Assembly (NCBI GenBank): GCA_938039675.1
Contig: CALHUI010000003.1
Coordinates: 62,001-126,000 of the forward strand
Source of the DNA: an uncultured Cytophagales bacterium
GTDB lineage: Bacteria; Bacteroidota; Bacteroidia; Cytophagales; Thermoflexibacteraceae
Direction: 5' to 3'
Length of the DNA: 64,000 nucleotides
Positions 15,755 to 23,959 of the stretch are shown one piece after another. A program made the translations under genes and the position numbers. Below the pieces are notes generated by a model. It had not been told where the DNA came from. It saw nothing but the letters and a program-made list of their open reading frames with translations, and ran no database searches. The first letter of the stretch is position 1; every line of letters begins with the position of its first letter.

Positions 15755-18700
15755 ATGTGGTTTCTTATCAATATTGCTATTTTGAAACGCTGGCTGATGA
15801 TGGCGCTGTTTATTTTGCTGGGCTTTTTCGGCTACTATTCGTGGAAACAGCTCTCTGTTGAAGCCTATCCCGATATTGCCGACGTTACCTCACAGGTAGT
15901 AACCCAAGTGCCCGGGCTGGCAGCCGAAGAAGTCGAACAACAAATCACTATTCCCATTGAGCGGGCGCTCAACGGGATGCCCGGACTGCATGTGATGCGT
16001 AGCAAAAGCACTTTTGGGCTGTCTATGATAACGCTGGTTTTCAAAGACGGCGTAGATGACTACTGGGCGCGAATGCGCGTGCAGGAACGGCTCAACGAAG
16101 TAGAACTGCCCTATGGTGCTCTGCCGGGATTAGACCCGCTCACTTCGCCCATTGGCGAAATTTACCGCTACATCATAGAAAGCAACAACCACGACCTGCG
16201 AGAACTGACTGATTTGCAACTGTTTACTATCATTCCGCGCATGAAACAAGTGCCGGGCGTGGCAGATGTTACCAACTTCGGCGGTATTACCACTCAGTTT
16301 CAGGTAGAGTTAGACCCGCGCAAGTTGGAACAATACAACCTTTCGCTGAGCGAAGTGATTGAAAAAATTGAGAAAAATAATGCCAATGCGGGTGGCAGTG
16401 TGCTGCCTCGTGGCGATTTGGGTTATGTTATTCGCGGCATCGGGTTGATTAAAAATTTAGAAGATTTGGGTAAAATTGTCGTTAAAACCGACAAGGGTGT
16501 GCCAATTTTTCTCAACGATATTGGCAAACTGCGCTATGGGAACATTGAGCGAAAGGGCATTCTTGGGTATAGCGACCGCTCCCGCGAATACACCGAAAGC
16601 ATAGAAGGCATTGTGCTGCTCTTGCGCCACGAAAACCCGTCCGTAGTGTTGGAAGGTATTCACGAAGCCGTCCGCGATTTGAACGAAAACATTTTGCCCG
16701 AAGGCGTGCGCATCCATGCTTTTTTAGACCGTACCGACCTGGTCAATACCACCCTTTCTACGGTTTCGCATACGCTCACCGAAGGCATTGCATTGGTGGT
16801 GATTGTGCTGATTGTGTTTCTGGGCAGTTGGCGCGGTGCTTTGCTGGTTGCCCTTACCATTCCGTTGGCGCTGCTCATCGCTTTCATCCTCATGCACCTG
16901 ACCGATATTCCTGCAAACCTGCTTTCGCTGGGCGCAATTGACTTTGGAATCATTGTGGACGGTGCAATTGTGATGACGGAAAGCATCCTGAAACGCCGCG
17001 AAGAACATCCTGACGAAGAATTGCAGGAAAAAACCATTGCACAGCTTGCCTACGACGTGGCGCGCCCCGTGTTTTTTGCAACCGTTATCATCATCACCGC
17101 CTATTTGCCGCTCTTTGCCTTTGAGCGGGTCGAGAAGAAACTCTTTACCCCGATGGCCTTCACGGTGGGTTACGCCTTGTTGGGGGCATTGATGGTGGCG
17201 CTGTTGCTCATTCCGGGCATGGCTTATGCTGTCTATCGTCGTCCGCAAAAGCTCTACCATAATCGTTGGCTGGAAAAGCTGACTGCCCTCTACTACAGCC
17301 GCATACAGAAAATCATGCGCCGCCCGCAACAGGTTTTTGTGCCTTTGCTGCTCACACTTGCAGGTGCAGTCGGGCTGACCGTTTGGGTGGGTAAAGATTT
17401 TTTGCCGCCCTTAGACGAAGGCTCTATCTGGTTGCAGGTGCAACTGCCCCCGGGCATTTCGCTGGCAAAATCGCGTGAATTGAGCGATACGCTGCGCACA
17501 CGCACCATGAAATATGAAGAAGTTACCTACATTATGGTGCAGGCCGGGCGCAACGACGATGGCACAGACCCTTGGACACCTTCGCACTTTGAGGTTTCTA
17601 TCGGATTAAAACCTTACAAAGAGTGGAAACGCGGCAAAACCAAAGCCGATTTGATTGAGAAACTGGCAGCCGAATATGCCACGCTGCCCGGCTATACTGT
17701 CGGATTTTCCCAACCAATGATTGACGGGGTAATGGACAAAATATCGGGTGCACACAGCGAATTGGTCGTAAAAATTTATGGCGATGATTTTGCCGAAACG
17801 CGCCGCATTGCCGAAGAAGTGCTGCGCGTGCTCCGTACCGTCCCCGGTGCGGTGGACTTGGCAATTGACCAAGAGCCGCCGTTGCCTCAACTGCAAATCC
17901 ACACCGACCGCGACAAAGTGGCACAATACGGCTTGAACGTTTCCGACGTAGCCGAACTCATAGAAGTAGCCATCGGCGGAAAGGCGATTTCTCAACTGTT
18001 CATCGGAAACAAAGTGTATGATATTATTTGCCGATATAGTGAAGAAAGTCGCAATTCGTCCGAAAAAATCGCCAACCTGATGCTTACATCGGGAATGGGA
18101 GCAAAAATTCCGCTGTCGCAAGTGGCAGATGTGCGCCTCAGCACAGGCGAAAGCACCATCACCCGCGAAATGAACAAACGCCACCTGACCGTTAAGCTCA
18201 ACGTCCGCAACCGCGATTTGGCCTCGCTGCTCAAAGAAGCGCAAGATAAGATTGAAAAACAGGTGCAATACGACCGCGAAAAGTTTCAAATCAGATGGGG
18301 CGGACAGTTTGAAAACCAAAACCGCGCCTATGCAAGGCTGGCGGTAATAGTACCGCTGGCGCTGGCGATTATGTTTGTGCTGCTCTACGGGGCTTTCGGG
18401 CGATTTCGTCAGGCGGGTTTGCTCATGGGCATTGTGCCGCTGGCGCTCTTTGGGGGCATGTTGGCACTAAATGTTCGCGGCATGACGCTTAACGTATCGT
18501 CTGCCGTCGGGTTTATTGCCCTTTTCGGCGTAGCTATTCAAAACGGCGTGATTATGATTTCGCACATCAACGACTTGCGCCGTCGCGGACACGACCTGCT
18601 TAACGCTGTGCTGGAAGGTGCGGAAGACCGTTTCCGCCCCGTGCTGATGACTGCCACTGTGGCAGTGTTGGGCTTGCTGCCTGCTTCGCTATCAACGGGC

Positions 18701-18853
18701 ATCGGCAGCGACGTGCAGCGACCGCTGGCAACCGTTATCGTGTACGGGCTAATGTTTTCTACCGCGCTGACGCTCTACGCTTTGCCCGCCCTGTACTACC
18801 TGACTGAAAAACGCTGGGGCGCGGACGATTTCCAAAACAACAGCGAAGAATGA
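15755..18853 (+). CDS. CzcA/CusA-type heavy-metal RND efflux pump
   Basis: This 1,032-residue inner-membrane proton antiporter exports divalent or monovalent heavy metals. It shows the duplicated RND layout: TM1 at about 10-30, a large periplasmic loop, TM2-6 at about 330-540, TM7, a second loop, and TM8-12. The heavy-metal signature DFGIIVDGAIVMTE is at about residues 396-409. That Asp-containing form is typical of Zn/Co/Cd-type pumps. I start at MWFLINIAILKRW (ATG 15755) because this matches family N-termini, and the upstream ATG (15698) only adds residues encoded by an intergenic hairpin. It works with the flanking adaptor and channel genes. Confidence 0.94.
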   Translation: MWFLINIAILKRWLMMALFILLGFFGYYSWKQLSVEAYPDIADVTSQVVTQVPGLAAEEVEQQITIPIERALNGMPGLHVMRSKSTFGLSMITLVFKDGVDDYWARMRVQERLNEVELPYGALPGLDPLTSPIGEIYRYIIESNNHDLRELTDLQLFTIIPRMKQVPGVADVTNFGGITTQFQVELDPRKLEQYNLSLSEVIEKIEKNNANAGGSVLPRGDLGYVIRGIGLIKNLEDLGKIVVKTDKGVPIFLNDIGKLRYGNIERKGILGYSDRSREYTESIEGIVLLLRHENPSVVLEGIHEAVRDLNENILPEGVRIHAFLDRTDLVNTTLSTVSHTLTEGIALVVIVLIVFLGSWRGALLVALTIPLALLIAFILMHLTDIPANLLSLGAIDFGIIVDGAIVMTESILKRREEHPDEELQEKTIAQLAYDVARPVFFATVIIITAYLPLFAFERVEKKLFTPMAFTVGYALLGALMVALLLIPGMAYAVYRRPQKLYHNRWLEKLTALYYSRIQKIMRRPQQVFVPLLLTLAGAVGLTVWVGKDFLPPLDEGSIWLQVQLPPGISLAKSRELSDTLRTRTMKYEEVTYIMVQAGRNDDGTDPWTPSHFEVSIGLKPYKEWKRGKTKADLIEKLAAEYATLPGYTVGFSQPMIDGVMDKISGAHSELVVKIYGDDFAETRRIAEEVLRVLRTVPGAVDLAIDQEPPLPQLQIHTDRDKVAQYGLNVSDVAELIEVAIGGKAISQLFIGNKVYDIICRYSEESRNSSEKIANLMLTSGMGAKIPLSQVADVRLSTGESTITREMNKRHLTVKLNVRNRDLASLLKEAQDKIEKQVQYDREKFQIRWGGQFENQNRAYARLAVIVPLALAIMFVLLYGAFGRFRQAGLLMGIVPLALFGGMLALNVRGMTLNVSSAVGFIALFGVAIQNGVIMISHINDLRRRGHDLLNAVLEGAEDRFRPVLMTATVAVLGLLPASLSTGIGSDVQRPLATVIVYGLMFSTALTLYALPALYYLTEKRWGADDFQNNSEE

Positions 18854-18854
18854 C

Positions 18855-18904
18855 GGGAATTGCGGGTGGCGGAATTGTCAAATCATTCCGAAATCCCAAT
18901 TCCC
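18855..18904 (+). repeat. intercistronic hairpin between pump and outer-membrane channel genes
   Basis: A nested inverted repeat fills the 68-nt gap: outer arms GGGAATTG (18855-18862) and CAATTCCC (18897-18904), inner arms CGGAAT (18870-18875) and ATTCCG (18885-18890). It is related in sequence to the hairpins at 15709 and 20315. Confidence 0.65.
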
Positions 18905-18921
18905 CAATCACCTAATTTGCC

Positions 18922-20211
18922 ATGCAATTGAAACGATTCTTACTTACCATTGCCTTGCTGACCGCATATGCGCAATTTTCGGCAGCCCAAACCGACACGG
19001 CTTTTGTGCGTGTGCCGTTGCGCTATACCGATTTTCTGGCACAAGTCGGACAACAAAACCTACTATTTGCCGCCGAAAAATTCAACATCAGCATTGCCGA
19101 AGCAGGCATAGAAAGCGCCAAAATTTTCCCCGACCCCGAATTGACCTTCGGATGGTTTGACAACGGACAACGACGGATGCAAATGGGCTTCGGCTTTGAA
19201 ACGGCACTGGGCTGGACGCTGGAATTGGGGGGCAAACGAAAAGCCCGCATCGCACTGGTACAAAGCGAAAGCGAACTTGTGCGCTACATGGTGCAAGATT
19301 TCTACCGACACCTGCGTGCCGATGCTACGCTTAGCTTTCTCTCTGCCATTCACAACCGCTTTCAATACAGGGTTCGGCTGGCTTCCTACCAAAGTATGCG
19401 GCAAATTGCCTTTTCGGACAGCATCCGCTATCGGCTGGGGGCAATTACCGAAATGGACGCGCGTCAAAGCCAATTAGAAGCTGGCATCATGCTCAACGAT
19501 GTTTTTCAGACCCAAGCCGATTGGAAAAGCAGTCTTGCCGCCCTGCACTTGCTCATTGCCAAGCCCGTATCCGCCGATACGCTGCTTTTGCCCGAAGGCG
19601 ATTTCAGCCGCTTTGAGCGCAATTTCAACCTCAACGAACTGATTATCACGGCGCAAAACAACCGCGCCGACCTAATGGCTGCCTTGCAACAAAAAGACGT
19701 GGGTGAAAAAATGCTACGCCTTGCCAAAGCCAACCGCATAATTGACCTTGGGCTGGCAGCGGGTATCAACCACACGTCGTACGTTACCAATGTGATTGCG
19801 CCTACGCCATCTTTTACGGTAGTTAGCGGCGGTATCTCCGTTCCATTGCGCTTTTCCAACAAATTTGCGGGCGAACTGAAAGCCGCCAAAGCCGCACAAG
19901 CGCAGGCAGATTTGCTCTACGAACAAGCCGAATTGCAAATTGCCAATGAGGTTACGCAGGCATATTTCCGATATGAGGCTGTCAAAAAACAGGTGCGACA
20001 GTTCAACACGGGGTTGTTAGCCGAAGCACAAGCAGTTTTGAATGGCAAAATATACAGCTACCAACGCGGCGAAACCAACTTGTTGGAAGTGTTGAATGCC
20101 CAACGAACCTACAACGAAGTGCAACAGAACTATTACAACACCTTGTTCCAATTAGCCGCTACGCTGGTAGAGTTGGAACGCGCCGCTGCCATCTGGGACA
20201 TTGACCTGTGA
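18922..20211 (+). CDS. TolC-family outer-membrane efflux protein (CzcC/CusC-like)
   Basis: This 429-residue protein has a Sec signal peptide (about 1-22, ending SAAQ) and two OEP repeats rich in long helices, with the characteristic later segment RGETNLLEVLNAQRTYNEVQ. It forms the trimeric outer-membrane channel of the tripartite exporter encoded by the two preceding genes. Length and the absence of a lipobox fit the CzcC/TolC group. After it come a repeat and a hairpin (20271-20356), then an outer-membrane protein gene. Confidence 0.92.
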   Translation: MQLKRFLLTIALLTAYAQFSAAQTDTAFVRVPLRYTDFLAQVGQQNLLFAAEKFNISIAEAGIESAKIFPDPELTFGWFDNGQRRMQMGFGFETALGWTLELGGKRKARIALVQSESELVRYMVQDFYRHLRADATLSFLSAIHNRFQYRVRLASYQSMRQIAFSDSIRYRLGAITEMDARQSQLEAGIMLNDVFQTQADWKSSLAALHLLIAKPVSADTLLLPEGDFSRFERNFNLNELIITAQNNRADLMAALQQKDVGEKMLRLAKANRIIDLGLAAGINHTSYVTNVIAPTPSFTVVSGGISVPLRFSNKFAGELKAAKAAQAQADLLYEQAELQIANEVTQAYFRYEAVKKQVRQFNTGLLAEAQAVLNGKIYSYQRGETNLLEVLNAQRTYNEVQQNYYNTLFQLAATLVELERAAAIWDIDL

Positions 20212-20270
20212 TAAGATTTGGGATTTCAGAATTGGGAATACGGATTCGAGATTTAAGATTTTTCATAAAT

Positions 20271-20295
20271 CGCTGTTAGCGTCTGCGACGGCTAA
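20271..20295 (-). repeat. 25-nt dispersed repeat, inverted copy of part of the mgtC leader repeat
   Basis: This stretch is exactly the reverse complement of 12282-12306 (core GTTAGCGTCTGCGACGG). The element itself forms a short hairpin with GTTAGC and GCTAA arms. Confidence 0.8.
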
Positions 20296-20314
20296 ACGGG
20301 TGTTAAGCAATTTT

Positions 20315-20356
20315 GAATTTGAGATTTTGAATTTCGGAATTTGAAATCTCAAATTC
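20315..20356 (+). repeat. AT-rich hairpin before the outer-membrane protein gene
   Basis: GAATTTGAGATTT (20315-20327) and AAATCTCAAATTC (20344-20356) form a perfect 13-bp stem with a 16-nt loop, ending 20 nt before the ATG at 20377. It may act as an attenuator or mRNA-stability element, or be a repeat remnant. There is no clean T-run. Confidence 0.7.
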
Positions 20357-20376
20357 GTAATTAAATCCGCAATACG

Positions 20377-21087
20377 ATGAAAAAAATTTTCTTGTTGATT
20401 CAATCGCTGATTATCGGCGGCAACCTTTGGGCGCAAACCGTTGATTTCATGCCACCCGATACGCTGCAAGTGGAACGCAACGCACGTGTGCATATAGGCA
20501 TACAGGTAGGATGGGGGCAAAGCCGTTTCTACGGCAGCGATTTAGCAGAACTCTCTGCCGACGGACAAGTGGCATTTCTTGACGGGCTGACCATTAGTTT
20601 GCAAGCCGTAACGCAAGTCGGCAAACATTTCAGCCTGTTACACGAAGTCAATTGGCAGGCGGGCGGAAGTCGCATCCGTCGCGAAGACAATGGCGGTAAT
20701 CGCTACGATGCCCGCTTGCGCACAAGGGCACTCCAGATAGTCCCTGTTGCACCAACTTTCATGTGGCAGGGCATTTTTTTGTATGCTGCCCCCTACATGA
20801 GCGCCCTTGCAGGCGGATTTGTTACCGACAGCAGCGGCAAAAAAGACCGCAGCATCTTTGGCGACCCGCAAAACACCACCCAAACGGATAAATACTTGCA
20901 AAAATTTGACTTCGGCGCGCTGGCGGGCATCGGTTGGGCAAGCCCACATTGGCACATGAGCCTGCGGTATCAAATCGGTAGAAATCCGCTGTTAGACAAC
21001 GCCAACGTGTTCACCTTCGACCAAACCCAACCCGTCATTCGCATCTACAACACGGGCTTCTGCTTGCTGGCAGGCTACCGATTTTGA
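20377..21087 (+). CDS. small outer-membrane beta-barrel protein, function unknown
   Basis: This 236-residue protein has a signal peptide (about 1-20, ending LWAQ) and strand-rich alternating sequence throughout (HVGIQVGWG-like opening strands, LHEVNWQAGG, HMSLRYQIGRN). It ends in an aromatic residue (LLAGYRF), as outer-membrane barrels do. It looks like the outer-membrane beta-barrel/PorT-like group common in Bacteroidota, but no specific family is recognised. It is co-directional with the exporter genes, 165 nt downstream, so it may be co-regulated with them. A role in metal export is only a contextual guess. Confidence 0.75.
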   Translation: MKKIFLLIQSLIIGGNLWAQTVDFMPPDTLQVERNARVHIGIQVGWGQSRFYGSDLAELSADGQVAFLDGLTISLQAVTQVGKHFSLLHEVNWQAGGSRIRREDNGGNRYDARLRTRALQIVPVAPTFMWQGIFLYAAPYMSALAGGFVTDSSGKKDRSIFGDPQNTTQTDKYLQKFDFGALAGIGWASPHWHMSLRYQIGRNPLLDNANVFTFDQTQPVIRIYNTGFCLLAGYRF

Positions 21088-21282
21088 GGCTTCACGGGCG
21101 GTAGAATGGTAGGTAAATCTGCTTGAACCCGTACGCATCATTCGCACGTAAGAGATATAAAAAATGGCTGGTTACGGCTGGTACGGCTTTGTATTAAAAC
21201 TTAGCAATGCCAAATCAGCCGTTCCAATCGCCTATCGTTGGGCAACAATCGCTAAATTGCATTATCAACCAATGCAGATAAC

Positions 21283-22179
21283 ATGACGAAAGACTCGCGA
21301 GCTGACATCCGCAACTTTAAAATTACCGACCTCAAATGCGGTGAAGAGCAGCCGCACGCCGATTTTGTCATTTATGCTTTTGAATATTTTGCGCAAGATA
21401 TCGCCCATTTGTTTAAGCCTCACCGCCACGACTTTTATACGCTCTTGCTTGTAACCGAAGGAACAGGCTGCCACGATATAGACTACCAGACATATAAAAT
21501 TCAATCATGGCGGCTTTTTTTCATCAGTCCCGGGCAGATACATGCATGGCGCAATATAAACAGCAACACCAAAGGATATATCGTTTTTTTCACTGCTGAT
21601 TTTTTTGAACTGCGTTATCACAACCACGTGCTGGCCGAGTTTCCCTTCTTCAACTCAGTTCAAAACCTGCCCTACATAGACCTTTCGGGCAACAGCAAAG
21701 CCTATTTGCAAAAAATTGTTGAGATTATGTACTGCGAGTACCTAAGCAAAGAAGCCTATCTGGAAAATATTTTGCGCTCTTACCTGAACATTTTGCTTTG
21801 CGAGTTGGCGCGTCAATACCGACCTGCATCGCACCCCGATTCGCACAACAGCCAGCAGTATGTACTGTTTCGCAACTTTGAAAACCTTGTTAATCAGCAC
21901 TTTACTGACAAAAAGCATGTAAAGGACTATGCGGCAATGCTTTTTGTAACTCCTAATTACCTCAACGAGGTTTGCAACAAGATTAGCGGCAACTCGGCGG
22001 GGGAAATCATCCGCAAGCGCATAGTGATAGAAGCCAAGCGCTTGCTGGCGCATACCTCTAAGACCATCAGCCAAATCGCCGATGAACTTGCTTTTGAAGA
22101 CAGTTCCTATTTCTCGCGATTTTTCAAAAAAAATGCAGGGCTGACACCCGAACAGTTCAGGAAAGAGAGCAGTCTATAA
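21283..22179 (+). CDS. AraC-family transcriptional regulator
   Basis: This 298-residue protein has an N-terminal cupin-like sensing domain (about 20-150, KPHRHDFYTLLLVTEGTG and FFISPGQIHAWR) and a C-terminal double helix-turn-helix of AraC type (about 195-295). The latter includes YAAMLFVTPNYLNEVCNKIS and a second motif ending EDSSYFSRFFKKNAGLTPEQ. It probably activates genes in response to a small ligand. It is transcribed convergently to the ribosomal protein cluster and its target is not evident; no neighbouring catabolic operon is present. Confidence 0.9.
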   Translation: MTKDSRADIRNFKITDLKCGEEQPHADFVIYAFEYFAQDIAHLFKPHRHDFYTLLLVTEGTGCHDIDYQTYKIQSWRLFFISPGQIHAWRNINSNTKGYIVFFTADFFELRYHNHVLAEFPFFNSVQNLPYIDLSGNSKAYLQKIVEIMYCEYLSKEAYLENILRSYLNILLCELARQYRPASHPDSHNSQQYVLFRNFENLVNQHFTDKKHVKDYAAMLFVTPNYLNEVCNKISGNSAGEIIRKRIVIEAKRLLAHTSKTISQIADELAFEDSSYFSRFFKKNAGLTPEQFRKESSL

Positions 22180-22208
22180 AAAAAATAGACTGCCTGAAAA
22201 GGCAGCCT
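22179..22208 (-). terminator. terminator of the rplC-rplD-rplW transcript
   Basis: On the minus strand the arms at 22200-22208 and 22187-22195 form a 9-bp stem with one mismatch and a 4-nt loop, followed by a T-rich run (complement of the A-run at 22178-22185). An alternative hairpin, AGTCTAT/ATAGACT (22171-22177 / 22185-22191), overlaps the stop codon of the araC-type gene and is mutually exclusive with it. Confidence 0.8.
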
Positions 22209-22234
22209 GCTTGCACTCAAGAAAATCACAATTA

Positions 22235-22522
22235 CTATTCTTCATTGAAGAAGTCAATCATTTCGCCTTCAGCCAATTGTACGATGGCTTTTTTGTACTT
22301 AGGCGTGCGACCGGATACAAAACCACGCTTGGTGAAGCGAGACTTATTTTTGCCAGCCACAATGATGGTACGAACGTCTTTTACGTTTACGCCGTACATT
22401 TCTTCTACTGCTTTCTTAATTTCAACTTTGTTGGCTTTCAGCGCTACATGGAAACCAAAAACACCTTTCTCGTTTTGCAGCGAAATTTTCTCAGTGATTA
22501 AGGGCTTAATCAAAACGTCCAT
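22235..22522 (-). CDS. rplW: 50S ribosomal protein L23
   Basis: This 95-residue protein matches L23: an opening DVLIKPLITEKISLQNEKG, the core KANKVEIKKAVEEMYGVNVK, and the basic loop with KSRFTKRGFVSGRTPKYKKA. L23 sits at the peptide exit tunnel and is a docking site for trigger factor and SRP. It is the last gene of a three-gene cluster; rplB, which normally follows, is absent and an intrinsic terminator comes instead. Confidence 0.97.
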   Translation of the reverse strand: MDVLIKPLITEKISLQNEKGVFGFHVALKANKVEIKKAVEEMYGVNVKDVRTIIVAGKNKSRFTKRGFVSGRTPKYKKAIVQLAEGEMIDFFNEE

Positions 22523-22557
22523 TTTTTCTTTCGTTTAAGCGTTATAAAACACATAAC

Positions 22558-23187
22558 TTATTTGCCGAGTGACTCGTTAATCATCGCTACGGCACCCTCG
22601 CACAAAACGAGTTGGTCGCAGTTCATCACATCGTAGGTATTCAGGCTGCTCGCCTGTACCACTTTGGTGTTCTGCAAGTTTCTGGATGACAGGTAGAAGT
22701 TTTCGTTAGGTTCAGGCAGAACCACCAGCGTTTTCTTGTCAGCCAGCGATAGCGCATTCATTATTTTGATGTACTCCTTAGTTTTAGGAGCAGCAAAAAC
22801 AGGATTTTCCAGTACATGAATAGCATTGCCTTGTGCCTTGTAGGTCAGAGCGGAGCGGCGAGCCAATTGCTTCAATTTTTTGTTCAGTTTGAAGCTGTAA
22901 TCGCGTACGCGCGGACCGAAAATACGACCTCCACCCACGAAAATAGGAGCTTTGCGGCTGCCGTGACGAGCACCGCCCGAGCCCTTTTGCTTCACGATTT
23001 TCTTGGTTGAACCTGATACTTCGTTGCGCTCTTTTGCTTTATGCGTACCTTGACGGCGATTGGCCAAGTATTGTTTTACATCTAAATAAATGGCGTGATT
23101 ATTTGGCTCGATGCCAAATACTGAATCGGCTAATGTTACTTTTCTGCCGGTGTCGCCTCCTTGTATATTCTTTACGGATAGTTCCAT
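22558..23187 (-). CDS. rplD: 50S ribosomal protein L4
   Basis: This 209-residue protein matches L4: [20 protein letters not shown], the extended loop rich in basic residues ([19 protein letters not shown]), and [21 protein letters not shown]4 binds 23S rRNA and lines the exit tunnel. It is flanked by rplC (18-nt gap) and rplW (35-nt gap) in the usual order. Confidence 0.97.
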   Translation of the reverse strand: MELSVKNIQGGDTGRKVTLADSVFGIEPNNHAIYLDVKQYLANRRQGTHKAKERNEVSGSTKKIVKQKGSGGARHGSRKAPIFVGGGRIFGPRVRDYSFKLNKKLKQLARRSALTYKAQGNAIHVLENPVFAAPKTKEYIKIMNALSLADKKTLVVLPEPNENFYLSSRNLQNTKVVQASSLNTYDVMNCDQLVLCEGAVAMINESLGK

Positions 23188-23205
23188 GTTCTCAGGTTCG
23201 TTTTA

Positions 23206-23826
23206 TTATTTTTCAATCACCACAAACGAGTTTCTTGCTCCCGGAACAGAACCGGAAACGACCAGTAAATTAGCCTCAGGCATTATTTTGAGAACTTTTA
23301 CGTTCTGTACTTTTACGCGGCGACCACCGGTACGGCCTGCCATGCGCAAACCTTTGAATACACGCGCGGGGAAAGAACAGGCACCCACAGAACCCGGGTG
23401 GCGCTGACGGTTGTGCTGACCGTGGGTAGATTCGCCCACACCGCTAAAGCCGTGGCGCTTTACTACACCTTGGAAGCCTTTACCCTTTGAAGTACCTACC
23501 ACGTCCACGAAATCGCCTTCACCAAACACATCGCCAACGGTCAGCGTGTCACCTAAATTTACCTGCGTGGCAAATTCGCGGAACTCTACCAACTTGCGCT
23601 TAGGTGTAGTGTTGGCTTTTTTGAAATGCCCCAGCAATGGTTTGGTAGTGTTTTTTTCTTTCTTTTCACCAAAGCCCAGTTGTACTGCATCGTAGCCGTC
23701 TGTTTCCTTCGTTTTCACTTGCGTCACTACGCAAGGACCAGCTTGTATTACTGTGCATGCAACCATTTGTCCATCGGCACCTACAACGCTAGTCATTCCG
23801 ATTTTTTTTCCTATAATACCAGACAT
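23206..23826 (-). CDS. rplC: 50S ribosomal protein L3
   Basis: This 206-residue protein matches L3: [14 protein letters not shown] at the start, and [17 protein letters not shown] followed by [20 protein letters not shown] near the peptidyl-transferase-facing loop. L3 helps organise the 50S core. The frame is open upstream to 23871, but the conserved N-terminus and the ATG at 23826 fix the start. It heads the cluster; rpsJ, normally upstream, is missing and a divergent unrelated gene lies there. Confidence 0.97.
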   Translation of the reverse strand: MSGIIGKKIGMTSVVGADGQMVACTVIQAGPCVVTQVKTKETDGYDAVQLGFGEKKEKNTTKPLLGHFKKANTTPKRKLVEFREFATQVNLGDTLTVGDVFGEGDFVDVVGTSKGKGFQGVVKRHGFSGVGESTHGQHNRQRHPGSVGACSFPARVFKGLRMAGRTGGRRVKVQNVKVLKIMPEANLLVVSGSVPGARNSFVVIEK

Positions 23827-23882
23827 TGTTGTTAAATAATTTGAACAGCTTATTGAACAGCTTACGCCCAAAATTGGGAGTG

Positions 23883-23913
23883 CAAAATTAGTAATTGTTT
23901 TGTTCTAAACAAA
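23883..23913 (-). promoter_or_regulatory. canonical Bacteroidota promoter for rplC-rplD-rplW
   Basis: On the minus strand TTTG (23910-23913) is separated by exactly 19 nt from TAATTTTG (23883-23890), matching TTTG-N19-TAnnTTTG. The predicted leader before the rplC ATG is about 50 nt. The presence of its own promoter fits an independently transcribed ribosomal fragment. Confidence 0.8.
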
Positions 23914-23935
23914 CCTTCTTTCAACTATTTTTGTA

Positions 23936-23943
23936 GAGAAGAT
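23936..23943 (+). promoter_or_regulatory. -7 box for the zinc-phospholipase-like gene
   Basis: TATTTTTG fits TAnnTTTG and lies 16 nt before the ATG at 23960. No TTG is present at the usual -33 distance. Confidence 0.4.
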
Positions 23944-23959
23944 AAGAAACCCACCACGC

